56,668 nt of DNA, from positions 1-56,668 of the forward strand of contig JANRIC010000015.1 of assembly GCA_033765345.1 (NCBI GenBank), given 5' to 3'. The notes below the pieces were generated by a model. It was not told the origin of the DNA. It saw nothing but the letters and a program-made list of their open reading frames with translations, and did not search any database. The stretch's first letter is position 1. Each line of letters starts with the position of its first letter. Below are positions 36,352 to 44,527 of the stretch, piece by piece. The position numbers and the translations under genes were made by a program. Source of the DNA: JANRIC01 sp033765345. GTDB lineage: Bacteria > Bacteroidota > Bacteroidia > Cytophagales > Microscillaceae.

Positions 36352-36777
36352 ATGAAAGATTATATTTACCAGTCCGAATATTTAAAAGCATTTGTGGAGC
36401 ATGATGTCATTATTAGCTACTGGGAATCCAGCAGTGAAAAGATGGATATGGAAACTTTTAAAGAAAATATAACCCGGTTTGCTCAAAAAGCACAGGAAGT
36501 CATCCAGACCAAAAGCGTTTCGGCCATCGTGGATAATAGCCATCAAATGCGCTTTGCTATAAGCCCTAGCCTTCAGGTATGGACAGTACGTACACTTACC
36601 CCTTTGTACAAACAGTTCGGTATACGCAAACATGCGCTGGTCATGCCACAATCTCCCATTTCTAATATGGCTTATCGACAAATTAAAGAAGAATACAGTA
36701 CCTACAAAAAAAGCCTAAAACTGGAAAGAGGCTATTTTGATAATCTGCCTGAGGCCAAACATTGGGCAAAAAACTGA
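36352..36777 (+). CDS. unknown cytosolic protein, STAS/SpoIIAA-like pattern
   Basis: 141 residues without signal peptide or membrane segment. The alternation of strands and helices (VIISYWESSSEKMDMETFKE, VSAIVDNSHQMRFAIS, HALVMPQSPISNMAYRQIK) resembles the STAS-like or SpoIIAA-like proteins common in Bacteroidota. No catalytic motif is seen. It stands alone, 362 bases before the PspA operon. Confidence 0.65.
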   Translation: MKDYIYQSEYLKAFVEHDVIISYWESSSEKMDMETFKENITRFAQKAQEVIQTKSVSAIVDNSHQMRFAISPSLQVWTVRTLTPLYKQFGIRKHALVMPQSPISNMAYRQIKEEYSTYKKSLKLERGYFDNLPEAKHWAKN

Positions 36778-37139
36778 AAGATTTTGTTCAGGGGTTTGAC
36801 TCCAAGTACCCAAGTTTTTATCTGCTCTTAAAGATTAATCGCTGTTTAAACTTTATTTATGGAAATTTATCTTTCTGGATAAATTTTTGCGTAAAAAATC
36901 ATAAAATACTTGGTGTTTTTTTCATAACTTCAAAACAAATTATGCCAGGTTTGTGATTTTTAGAGAGATTAGAAGCGTAGTAATGCTTAAAAAAAAAACA
37001 TTTCCGAAAAAAAATAAAAAAATGTATCCTGAAAATTTAATATTTTAGAGCTATATTTTCTAAAATCAAAATATTTTGTATTATTACAGAAAATTACCTT
37101 TTAATTGTAACCTATTTTTAAACCAAAAAAGAAATAAGT
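36778..37139. other. intergenic region upstream of the PspA operon
   Basis: About 360 AT-rich bases with A-runs at 36988-37021. No gene is seen. The promoter of the PspA operon should be here; TTACCTTTTAATTG around 37096-37110 is only a partial -7 match. Confidence 0.4.
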
Positions 37140-37814
37140 ATGGGTATCTTTGGAAGAATTAGTGACATTTTTAAAGCTAATGTGAACGATGCGCTGGATA
37201 AAATGGAAGATCCAGAAAAAATGATCAAGCAAATGGTTATCGAAATGCAGGAAGCTATCGCCAAAGCTACATCCGGATTAGCTACTGCTATGGCCCAAGA
37301 AAAAAAGCTTGAACGTGATTGGAAACAAAATCAAAGCGCAGCTGAAAACTGGGAACAAAAAGCCATGCAAGCTTTGAATGCCGGTAACGAAGACCTGGCT
37401 CGTAAAGCTCTAGCCAAAAAAGCCGAAGCTGAATCTCAGGCCAATCAGTACAAAGCCATGTTCGAGCAAGCCGCTCAGACTACTTCAAAATTAAAAACTC
37501 AGGTAGACCAACTCAAGCAAAAGCTCAATGAGGCTCGCTTGAAAGAAAGCACCTTGATCGCTCGTAGCCAAGCAGCCAAAGCGCAAACTCAAATCGCCAA
37601 ACAAGTAGGTAACCTGGATATGAGTAGCAGCTTCTCCAAATTTGACAAATGGGAAGAAAAAATCCTTAAAAAAGAAGCTGAAGCCGAAGCCTTTACTCAA
37701 CTTTCAGAAGGTGATATGACCGGATTGAACGACGATTTCAAACAATTAGAGCAAAATACTCAAATCGACGACGATCTCGCCAAATTACGCGCTAAATTAA
37801 ATCAAGGAGGTTAA
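37140..37814 (+). CDS. pspA: PspA/IM30-family membrane-stress protein
   Basis: 224 residues, almost entirely coiled-coil, beginning GIFGRISDIFKANVNDALD and DPEKMIKQMVIEMQEAIA as in PspA/Vipp1. Such ESCRT-III-like proteins bind the inner leaflet and stabilise damaged membranes. The length fits PspA rather than Vipp1, and the C-terminal extension of Vipp1 is absent. It heads a tight three-gene group: the next gene starts 29 bases on, the third 16 bases after that. No PspF-like activator or PspB/C is adjacent, so regulation differs from the enterobacterial system. Confidence 0.93.
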   Translation: MGIFGRISDIFKANVNDALDKMEDPEKMIKQMVIEMQEAIAKATSGLATAMAQEKKLERDWKQNQSAAENWEQKAMQALNAGNEDLARKALAKKAEAESQANQYKAMFEQAAQTTSKLKTQVDQLKQKLNEARLKESTLIARSQAAKAQTQIAKQVGNLDMSSSFSKFDKWEEKILKKEAEAEAFTQLSEGDMTGLNDDFKQLEQNTQIDDDLAKLRAKLNQGG

Positions 37815-37843
37815 GAAATTAAGAATACATAAATCCATTAAAT

Positions 37844-38287
37844 ATGCCTAAGTTTAATATTTTAAAAAACGGAGTTAATGAGAGTCTAATTGCTACAACT
37901 CAGAAAAAAGTTGAGCAATATATGAGCGAGCTTTTTCACGATTACGAGATTGTCAAAATTGATGATTTCTATACTTTCACTTTCGGAAGTGTAACCGTTA
38001 CCGTTCAAGTGCTTCCCTGGCACAGCGAAGACGTACTCGTAAAAGTGTATTCGTATCTCGGTGACGAAGACTCTTCGTTGAGCCAAGAAATGAAAGATGA
38101 ATTGCTTCGTATGAATGCCAATATTTCTTTTGGTGGATTTGGAGTTACTTTTGAAGATCAACCCATATTTAGCTACTCCCTTGCAGGGGCTAACCTGGAT
38201 ATGAACGAGTTTCAGGCAGCCGTGCAAATGGTTGCTAAAACCGCCGATGAATTCGACGAATTGATCAAAGAACAAGCGATCTCCTAA
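37844..38287 (+). CDS. YbjN-like / type III chaperone-like protein
   Basis: 147 residues, no signal peptide. The pattern of an N-terminal helix, strands (YTFTFGSVTVTVQVLPW, VLVKVYSYLG), then a helix and strands (NISFGGFGVTFEDQPIFSYSLAGANLD) and a C-terminal amphipathic helix resembles the YbjN/CesT-like chaperone fold. No enzyme motif is present. Being the middle gene of the PspA operon, it probably binds PspA or the GIDE protein. Fold assignment is moderate, function inferred from context only. Confidence 0.72.
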   Translation: MPKFNILKNGVNESLIATTQKKVEQYMSELFHDYEIVKIDDFYTFTFGSVTVTVQVLPWHSEDVLVKVYSYLGDEDSSLSQEMKDELLRMNANISFGGFGVTFEDQPIFSYSLAGANLDMNEFQAAVQMVAKTADEFDELIKEQAIS

Positions 38288-38303
38288 TTTTTATGCTTAA
38301 CGA

Positions 38304-39083
38304 ATGATCTATTTTATAATTGCCGGAATAGTATTCATGGGCTTGGGCGGAGGCCTGTTTTATGGAAGGAGTAGAAGCCTGGGCAAAGCCCTGGATATTA
38401 AATATTATGAAACCTCCAAAGTCAAAGAACTGGTCGAGACCTACCAATCTATCAGACAAGAACTCGGAGTAGGTAATTATAGTGGAACTATTGTGGAACT
38501 ATCAGGGGTCGGACACTCTGATAGTCCACTTATTGCTGAGTTTAGTAGACGGCCTTCCCTGTATTATGAAACTTCTGTTGTTCGCGAATACGAAGTTACT
38601 GAGCAGCAAAGAGATAAAGATGGAAACTACCGTACAGTGACTTCCAGACGCTCAGAAACTGTCTCTAACAACTCACAATATATTCCATTTTATCTGGATG
38701 ACAACAGTGGGGCTAAAATCATGGTAGATATGAAAGGGGCAAAAAAAGACTTGGTTCAAAGCCATAATCGCTTTTCTCCTGAACCCCCACAAGGATTTAG
38801 TTTGAATTTTGGCTCCGGAGGTTCTAAAACCATAGGCTATCGTTATCAGGAAAAAATCATACCAGCTGATGTGCGCCTGTATGTTTTGGGTGAACTCTCC
38901 GACCGAAGTGGAGAACTCTCCGTGGTCAAACCTTCTGAAAAAGACAAATATTTTATTGTCTCTACCAAATCCGAAGAGGAAATCGTCAAATCAGCAGAAA
39001 GTGCTGCCCTTTGGCAAAAGATAGGAGCTATAGCTTCTATTCTCGTTGGAGTAGGCCTAGTAGTGGCTGCCTTTTTTCAATAA
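38304..39083 (+). CDS. GIDE-domain membrane protein (MUL1-like without RING)
   Basis: 259 residues. One membrane helix at the start (residues 2-20) and one at the end (about 237-257) flank a soluble domain resembling the GIDE/BAM domain of the mitochondrial ligase MUL1 (SGTIVELSGVG, SPLIAEFSRRPSLYYETSVVREYEV, FYLDDNSGAKIMVDM, GYRYQEKIIPADVRLYVLGEL). The topology matches MUL1 but the RING finger is absent, so no ubiquitin-ligase activity is implied. It is the last gene of the PspA operon, followed by a strong terminator. Confidence 0.8.
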   Translation: MIYFIIAGIVFMGLGGGLFYGRSRSLGKALDIKYYETSKVKELVETYQSIRQELGVGNYSGTIVELSGVGHSDSPLIAEFSRRPSLYYETSVVREYEVTEQQRDKDGNYRTVTSRRSETVSNNSQYIPFYLDDNSGAKIMVDMKGAKKDLVQSHNRFSPEPPQGFSLNFGSGGSKTIGYRYQEKIIPADVRLYVLGELSDRSGELSVVKPSEKDKYFIVSTKSEEEIVKSAESAALWQKIGAIASILVGVGLVVAAFFQ

Positions 39084-39112
39084 GCAATCCAGGTTTTATT
39101 AAAAAATGAATA

Positions 39113-39157
39113 TCAAAAGCGGTTTGTTTTTAATGACAAACCGCTTTTGATTTTTTT
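39113..39157 (+). terminator. strong intrinsic terminator after the PspA operon
   Basis: TCAAAAGCGGTTTGT (39113-39127) pairs perfectly with ACAAACCGCTTTTGA (39136-39150) and is followed by seven T residues. A-rich sequence on the left lets it also serve the converging pfkA gene, whose coding region ends at 39156. Confidence 0.9.
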
Positions 39158-40127
39158 ATATACTTAGAATTTCTACCATCCGAATCAAATCTTCACTGAT
39201 GGGTTTCTTTTTGGAAATGGTGTCTTCAAAAGGCGTATACACAACCTCATCGTGTACCACACCTGCCATTACATTCTTTTTATCCTGCAAAAGCCCCTCA
39301 ACAGCCGCAATACCAGTACGGCTGGCCAAGATGCGATCCCGTGCCGTTGGGATGCCTCCTCTTTGGATGTGCCCCAAAATAGTCACCTTAATATCCAGAC
39401 TGGTGGTCTTTTCCCGCACTTTGCTCGCTATCTGGGTAGCGTTGCCTTCTTCGTCACCCTCAGCTACAATGATAATGGCCGAAGTTTTGTGCTTGAGCTT
39501 TCCTTCCTGTAAGGTCTCAATCACGTCTTCAACGCTGGTTTTTGTCTCAGGAACCATCACAATTTCTGCTCCTCCTCCAATACCAGACTGAATAGCAATG
39601 TAGCCCGAATCACGCCCCATTACTTCTACAAAAAATACCCGATTGTGCGAATCAGCCGTGTCTCGGATCTTATCCACAGCATCTAGGGCAGTATTCACGG
39701 CTGTGTCATAACCAATGGTATAGTCAGTTCCATATAAATCATTATCAATAGTACCAGGGCAACCCACTGTGGGAATGCCAAATTCCTCAAAAAATATTTT
39801 GGCACCTGTAAAAGTACCATTGCCTCCTATGGCCACCAATCCGTCAATATCAAAGTTTTTAAGCTGCTGATAAGCCTTTTTGCGGCCTTCAAAGGTCATA
39901 AATTCTTTACTTCGGGCAGACTTGAGGATCGTTCCGCCACGTTGGATTATATTACTTACCGAATGGGAGTTTAAAGGATAGATGTTGCCCTTAATCATCC
40001 CGTCATAGCCCCTCTTAATTCCATATATATCGATGTTGTAGTAGATGGCTGTACGGACTACCGCCCGAATACAGGCATTCATACCGGGAGCATCTCCACC
40101 AGAGGTAAATACTGCAATTCGTCTCAT
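39156..40127 (-). CDS. pfkA: ATP-dependent 6-phosphofructokinase
   Basis: 323 residues. It phosphorylates fructose 6-phosphate in glycolysis. Family marks are TSGGDAPGMNACIR at residue 8, GGNGTF, the catalytic block PGTIDNDLYGTD, VMGRDSGYIA, and LGHIQRGGIPTARDRI near 250. Gly rather than Asp in the GGNGT motif agrees with ATP as phosphate donor. The start is ATG 40127; a TTG one codon earlier is not used. It is convergent with the PspA operon and shares its terminator region. Confidence 0.96.
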   Translation of the reverse strand: MRRIAVFTSGGDAPGMNACIRAVVRTAIYYNIDIYGIKRGYDGMIKGNIYPLNSHSVSNIIQRGGTILKSARSKEFMTFEGRKKAYQQLKNFDIDGLVAIGGNGTFTGAKIFFEEFGIPTVGCPGTIDNDLYGTDYTIGYDTAVNTALDAVDKIRDTADSHNRVFFVEVMGRDSGYIAIQSGIGGGAEIVMVPETKTSVEDVIETLQEGKLKHKTSAIIIVAEGDEEGNATQIASKVREKTTSLDIKVTILGHIQRGGIPTARDRILASRTGIAAVEGLLQDKKNVMAGVVHDEVVYTPFEDTISKKKPISEDLIRMVEILSI

Positions 40128-40627
40128 CAAATCAATCGTGTTTTTATTATTTCCCTTTTAGACAAATTTTGGGAACCAAAATAGTAAAAAAAAAAATCTA
40201 TTGAACCATTTAACAATTAAATAATCTTTATTAAATTATCTTTTGAAAGCTTATCCCAGCGTTATTCGGGCAAAATTTGCCAAATCTAGGATTAAGTAGC
40301 ACAAAATTCGCATTTTTTTTGCAAAACCAAAGTTTAGATCAATAATGAGAGCTAAAAATGTTGGACTGCTTAGAAAAATCATGCTTTTTTGAAAATGCAC
40401 CCAATAGGGATGTTGCAGTCCATAGTTCCGCATCAATAGTCTGCAGTTTTTCAGTCCGTAGCCGATGGCTTTTCTAGGGTCAATCAACTACCGACCATTT
40501 GCTTGTATGTTTTTTAATAGAATGGCTTGAGGGCTAAGATTTTCACCAATTATTTCCGATTTTAAGAACAAATTTAGCCTAAATTAATTTATAACAGAAA
40601 TACCCCTAACTCAGATACTAATTCCTG
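40128..40627. other. non-coding stretch upstream of pfkA
   Basis: About 500 bases. A minus-strand frame at 40251-40487 is open but has no family resemblance and poor composition, so I do not call it. T/A-rich sequence near 40185-40200 (minus strand) should hold the pfkA promoter; no exact -7 box is found. Confidence 0.4.
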
Positions 40628-40864
40628 ATGCTCATGATTATTTGCTTTTTTATCTGCACTTTTAGTTTCTCAATCATCACTTGGCTGATGATTAGAACCA
40701 TCTACAATTCTCAGTATCCACCCAATAACAATGACGATGATGGTGGTTTACCCGGAGGAAATGATTTTCCACTCATAGATTTACCGCCAGGAGGCAGGAT
40801 AGAAGACCTCTTTGTAGACCGATGGCCTGATGATGTGCCTTCTCATCATCAAAAAACTGCTTGA
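40628..40864 (+). CDS. possible small membrane protein with acidic Pro/Gly tail
   Basis: 78 residues. One hydrophobic helix (about 2-23) is followed by an acidic, Pro- and Gly-rich tail (NNNDDDGGLPGG, LIDLPPGGRIEDLF, WPDDVPSHHQ). The composition is unlike chance translation and resembles small single-pass proteins seen in Bacteroidota. No promoter is evident, and a hairpin at 40889-40925 follows. Function unknown. Confidence 0.5.
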   Translation: MLMIICFFICTFSFSIITWLMIRTIYNSQYPPNNNDDDGGLPGGNDFPLIDLPPGGRIEDLFVDRWPDDVPSHHQKTA

Positions 40865-41126
40865 ATACTGATTTTTTTGCTTAAATAAATAACTAAACTC
40901 TTAGTTTAACTAGTTTTTTAGTTATATTGTGTGAAATTATATTTTATTTAAAACAATAATAGCACGCAAAAACTAATAATTTTAATCGGTTCTCTGACAA
41001 TTTATGTGGGAATGCATTACATAGATGATAAATTTTTACTAAACGCCATAACTAAGAACAAAGTTATACAGCTAGAAAAATTTCGGGCTAAAAATCCAAA
41101 AAAACCAAATATTTTTTTAACAAGCC
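40865..41126. other. AT-rich region upstream of the ribosomal cluster
   Basis: About 260 bases without a gene. An inverted repeat ATAACTAA (40889-40896) / TTAGTTAT (40918-40925), with an inner AAACT-TCTT-AGTTT-type stem and a T run, may be a weak terminator of the small ORF. The run of A and T before 41127 could act as an UP-like element for the rplC promoter. Confidence 0.35.
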
Positions 41127-41156
41127 TTGCAATATAACATTTATTGCCTAAATTTG
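41127..41156 (+). promoter_or_regulatory. consensus promoter of the ribosomal cluster
   Basis: TTG at 41127-41129, exactly 19 bases of spacer, then TAAATTTG at 41149-41156, matching the Bacteroidota sigma consensus TTTG-N19-TAnnTTTG in spacing and -7 box. The start of transcription should fall about 41160-41165, giving a leader of roughly 75 bases before rplC. Confidence 0.7.
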
Positions 41157-41191
41157 CACTCCGTTTCAAGAAATAAGGGCAAAATATATTG

Positions 41192-41224
41192 ACTACTTAT
41201 CCTCACATAAGTAGTTTTATTTTA
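41192..41224 (+). promoter_or_regulatory. terminator-like hairpin in the rplC leader
   Basis: ACTACTTAT (41192-41200) pairs perfectly with ATAAGTAGT (41207-41215) around the loop CCTCAC and is followed by TTTATTTT, giving an attenuator-like structure between the promoter and the first gene. Leader regulation by a ribosomal protein, as L4 does in E. coli, is a possible but untested role. Confidence 0.5.
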
Positions 41225-41237
41225 AATAAATTTTAAA

Positions 41238-41879
41238 ATGTCAGGTTTAATCGGTAAGAAAATAGGGATGACTAGTATCTTCCAAACTAATGAGGAAGAA
41301 GGAATAACAAAGCAGCTTGCTTGTACTGTTGTAGAAGTAGGCCCTTGTGTGGTCACCCAGGTGAAAACCCAGGAAAATGACGGATATATGGCACTACAAC
41401 TAGCTTTTGGAGAAGCTAAGGAGAAAAACATGTCTCAGCCGATGATCAAGCATTTTCAGAAAGCCAATACCACTCCCAAACAAAAAGTAGTGGAATTCCG
41501 CGACTTTGTAGGCATGGAAAAGTACGGTTTAGGTGACATCCTTAAGGTAGATGATATTTTTACAGAAGGAGATTTTGTGGATATCATTGGTATTTCTAAG
41601 GGTAAAGGGTTTCAAGGGGTTGTAAAGCGCCACGGTTTTGGTGGGGTAGGAGACGCTACTCACGGTCAGCACAACCGACAACGCGCCCCAGGTTCTTTGG
41701 GAGCTTCTTCCTTTCCATCCAGGGTATTAAAAGGACTAAGAATGGCAGGGCGTACTGGAAGTGATCGAATCAAGATTCAGAATTTACAAATCTTGAAAAT
41801 TCTTCCCGAAAAAAACATTCTTGTAATTAGTGGAGCAATACCAGGAGCTAAAAATTCATTCATTTTAATTGAAAAGTAG
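41238..41879 (+). CDS. rplC: 50S ribosomal protein L3
   Basis: 213 residues. One of the first proteins to bind 23S rRNA; its long loop reaches the peptidyl-transferase centre. Conserved segments are GLIGKKIGMTSIF, GKGFQGVVKRHGFGG and HNRQRAPGSLGASSFPSRV. The Gln methylated by PrmB in E. coli (GSIGQNQ) is replaced by Ala/Ser here. It is the first gene of the cluster; no Shine-Dalgarno precedes ATG 41238, only A-rich sequence. rpsJ, normally just upstream, is absent. Confidence 0.97.
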   Translation: MSGLIGKKIGMTSIFQTNEEEGITKQLACTVVEVGPCVVTQVKTQENDGYMALQLAFGEAKEKNMSQPMIKHFQKANTTPKQKVVEFRDFVGMEKYGLGDILKVDDIFTEGDFVDIIGISKGKGFQGVVKRHGFGGVGDATHGQHNRQRAPGSLGASSFPSRVLKGLRMAGRTGSDRIKIQNLQILKILPEKNILVISGAIPGAKNSFILIEK

Positions 41880-41888
41880 CGAAGCGAT

Positions 41889-42521
41889 ATGGAACTAAAT
41901 GTTGTAAATATCAAGGGCGAAGATACAGGCAAAAAAATCAACTTATCCGACTCTATATTTGGGATTCAACCCAATGACCATGCAATTTATTTGGATGTAA
42001 AACAGCACCTTGCCCGCAGAAGACAAGGAACGCACAAAGCCAAGGAAAGAGGAGAGATAAAAGGATCTACCAGAAAACTTAAAAAACAAAAAGGTACAGG
42101 AACTGCCCGTGCAGGAAGTATAAAATCTCCTGTATTTAAAGGAGGAGGAAGAATATTCGGACCCCGCCCAAGAGATTATGATTTCAAACTCAATAAAAAA
42201 CTCAAAAAACTTGCCCGTATTTCAGCCCTGAGCTATAAAGCCGGTTCCTCGGCAATTACCATTTTGGAAGGTTTTCAAATGGATTCTCCAAGAACCAAAG
42301 CGTACATCGAGCTGCTCAAAAATCTTGAGGCTGAACAAGTTAAAACGCTGTTGATTTTGCCGGAACTAGACAATAACATCTACCTTTCTAGCCGAAATCT
42401 CTCAAAAGCCCAAGTACTCCCTTTTGATCAATTGAGTACGTATGATATTTTGCACGTGGACAAACTCCTGATCATAGAGGAGGCTGTCCCTAAGATGGAA
42501 GAAATGTTGCTAAACCAATAA
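41889..42521 (+). CDS. rplD: 50S ribosomal protein L4
   Basis: 210 residues. L4 lines the nascent-peptide tunnel through its extended loop, here with GTGTARAGSIKSPVFKGGG and FGPRPRDYDFKLNKK. The first helix carries ARRRQGTHKAKERGEI. In enterobacteria L4 also represses its own operon at the leader; whether it acts on the hairpin at 41192 is unknown. Nine bases separate it from rplC. Confidence 0.97.
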   Translation: MELNVVNIKGEDTGKKINLSDSIFGIQPNDHAIYLDVKQHLARRRQGTHKAKERGEIKGSTRKLKKQKGTGTARAGSIKSPVFKGGGRIFGPRPRDYDFKLNKKLKKLARISALSYKAGSSAITILEGFQMDSPRTKAYIELLKNLEAEQVKTLLILPELDNNIYLSSRNLSKAQVLPFDQLSTYDILHVDKLLIIEEAVPKMEEMLLNQ

Positions 42522-42525
42522 AGAT

Positions 42526-42837
42526 ATGGACAGGACAGATATTATTCTCAGACCTTTACTGACAGAAAAAATTTCTACCCTCGATGATAAGCTAAAAGGT
42601 GGAAAAGAAAGATACGCTTTTGTAGTCAATGCAAAAGCCAATAAATTACAAATTGCACAGGCTATTGAAGAACTCTACAATATACCCGTAGAATCTGTCA
42701 ATACCATGAATTATAAAGGAAAACCCAAAACTAGGTATACTAAAACCAAAGTTGTTTCGGGAAGAACTTCGGCTTACAAGAAGGCAATTGTGACTGTTGC
42801 CGAAGGTGAATTTATTGATTTTTATAATAATGTCTAA
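42526..42837 (+). CDS. rplW: 50S ribosomal protein L23
   Basis: 103 residues. L23 sits at the tunnel exit and docks trigger factor and signal recognition particle. ILRPLLTEKIS at the start and RYAFVVNAKANKLQIAQAIEELY are typical; MNYKGKPKTRYTKTK is the extended loop. It starts four bases after rplD, so the two are coupled. Confidence 0.96.
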   Translation: MDRTDIILRPLLTEKISTLDDKLKGGKERYAFVVNAKANKLQIAQAIEELYNIPVESVNTMNYKGKPKTRYTKTKVVSGRTSAYKKAIVTVAEGEFIDFYNNV

Positions 42838-42896
42838 TTGAAATTGCTTAGTAATGGCATGGAAGCCGCAAAAAGCAACAGATAAAACAATAAGTA

Positions 42897-43718
42897 ATGG
42901 CAGTAAAAAAATTAAGACCGATTACTCCCGGTCAAAGATTTAGAATAGCTCCTTCTTTTCAGGAAATTACAACTGATAAACCTGAAAAATCTCTGCTTGT
43001 TCCTTTGAAAAAAACAGGTGGACGAAATAATGTGGGACGAATGACTGTGCGCTACCTCGGAGGAGGTCACAAACAAAAGTATAGAATTATTGACTTCAAA
43101 AGAGATAAAAAAAATATTCCTGCCGAAGTCAAAACTATTGAGTACGATCCGATACGTACCGCCTATATCGCCCTGGTAGAATATGAAGACGGCGAAAAAA
43201 AATATATCATCGCTCCTCAAGGGCTTCAAGTTGGGCAAAAAATTATCTCTGGAGATGACGTGCCACCAGAAGTTGGTAATACACTTCCCATAGGTAAAAT
43301 TCCCTTAGGTACTGTTATTCATAATTTAGAGCTAAAACCCGGAAAAGGGGGCGTTTTGGTCAGAAGTGCAGGCTCTTATGCCCAATTATTGGGTAGAGAA
43401 GGTAAATACGCCAGTGTTAAAATGCCCTCCGGTGAAACCAGACTTATTTTGCTTAATTGCCTTGCTACCGTAGGTTCTGTATCAAACCCTGATCACATGA
43501 ATACCAACGTAGGAAAAGCCGGTAGAAAAAGATGGATGGGAAGAAGACCACGCGTCAGAGGGGTAGCTATGAACCCCATCGATCACCCTATGGGTGGAGG
43601 GGAAGGAAGGGCGTCAGGGGGACACCCACGCTCAAGAACTGGTTTGTATGCCAAAGGTAAAAAAACCAGGAAGACCAACAAATATTCAAGTAAACTTATT
43701 AAGTCAAGAAGAAAATAA
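42897..43718 (+). CDS. rplB: 50S ribosomal protein L2
   Basis: 273 residues. L2 is needed for subunit joining and the peptidyl-transferase centre. Visible blocks are KKTGGRNNVGRMTVRYLGGG, GKGGVLVRSAGSYAQLLGRE and MNPIDHPMGGGEGRASGGHP; Met replaces the second His of the DHPHGGGEG form seen in E. coli. A 59-base gap separates it from rplW, the largest in the first half of the cluster, with no clear structure. Confidence 0.97.
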   Translation: MAVKKLRPITPGQRFRIAPSFQEITTDKPEKSLLVPLKKTGGRNNVGRMTVRYLGGGHKQKYRIIDFKRDKKNIPAEVKTIEYDPIRTAYIALVEYEDGEKKYIIAPQGLQVGQKIISGDDVPPEVGNTLPIGKIPLGTVIHNLELKPGKGGVLVRSAGSYAQLLGREGKYASVKMPSGETRLILLNCLATVGSVSNPDHMNTNVGKAGRKRWMGRRPRVRGVAMNPIDHPMGGGEGRASGGHPRSRTGLYAKGKKTRKTNKYSSKLIKSRRK

Positions 43719-43724
43719 TCGCTT

Positions 43725-44003
43725 ATGGCACGCTCACTCAAAAAGGGACCTTATATTGAACATCACTTGGTGAAAAAGGTGGATGCGATGAATGAATCCG
43801 GCAAAAGACAAGTCATCAAGACCTGGTCAAGAAGATCTATGATCTCACCGGATTTTGTAGGCCATACTTTTGCAGTCCATAATGGAAATAAATTTATTCC
43901 GGTATTTGTTACCGAAAATATGGTTGGACACCGCCTTGGCGAATTTGCCGCTACCCGTAACTTCCGGGGGCACATCGCCAAAAAGGATAAGAAAAAGAAA
44001 TAA
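43725..44003 (+). CDS. rpsS: 30S ribosomal protein S19
   Basis: 92 residues. S19 lies in the head of the small subunit and contacts S13 and the A-site finger. RSLKKGPYIEHHLVKKVD opens the protein and WSRRSMISPDFVGHTFAVHNG and VGHRLGEFAATRNFRGH complete the signature. It starts six bases after rplB. Confidence 0.97.
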   Translation: MARSLKKGPYIEHHLVKKVDAMNESGKRQVIKTWSRRSMISPDFVGHTFAVHNGNKFIPVFVTENMVGHRLGEFAATRNFRGHIAKKDKKKK

Positions 44004-44015
44004 CCTGTTGTTGTC

Positions 44016-44507
44016 ATGGAGGAAAAGAGAAAGTTAAAAAAATCAGTACGCATATTTATGCAGAAAGAGGCTGAAAAAGCCCGAAAAATAGAAATGGCAG
44101 GTAAATTGGGTGCCGCCTCTGCTACACTCAATGATGTCCCTACTTCTCCACGCAAAATGCGCTTGGTTGCAAATCTTATCCGCGGGAAAAAAGTATTCCA
44201 CGCACTAAATGTTTTAAAATTTGAACCCAAATCAGGAGCAGCAAGAGTAGAAAAACTACTGCGTTCTGCTATCGCCAATTGGGAAAGCAAAAATAGTGAC
44301 CTGGATATCGAAGAAGCAGATCTTTATATCAAGGAAATTTATGTGGATGGTGGCAGAATGCTTAAAAGATTACGCCCTGCACCACAAGGTAGAGGACACC
44401 GTATCAGAAAACGTTCTAACCACGTCACTATGATCATAGATAGCCTAAATAAACCCAATACGGCTGTGGAAGTGGGTGAAGAAAGCCAGGATACTAAACA
44501 AGATTAA
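44016..44507 (+). CDS. rplV: 50S ribosomal protein L22, extended
   Basis: 163 residues, longer than the roughly 110-140 usual. The core from about residue 38 has LNDVPTSPRKMRLVANLIRG, and the tunnel-lining hairpin contains MLKRLRPAPQGRGHRIRKRS. An N-terminal charged extension (about 30 residues, rich in Lys/Glu/Arg) and an acidic tail (EVGEESQDTKQD) are added. No closer ATG gives a standard-length protein without cutting conserved sequence. Confidence 0.95.
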   Translation: MEEKRKLKKSVRIFMQKEAEKARKIEMAGKLGAASATLNDVPTSPRKMRLVANLIRGKKVFHALNVLKFEPKSGAARVEKLLRSAIANWESKNSDLDIEEADLYIKEIYVDGGRMLKRLRPAPQGRGHRIRKRSNHVTMIIDSLNKPNTAVEVGEESQDTKQD

Positions 44508-44527
44508 AAATTTTAATTCATAATTCA

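Noticed and set aside
38304..39083. Prokaryotic ubiquitin ligase
   Set aside because: Only the GIDE-type domain and flanking helices are present; there is no RING finger.
40251..40487. Minus-strand frame of 78 codons as a gene
   Set aside because: No family resemblance, no promoter, composition of chance translation, and located where the pfkA promoter should be.
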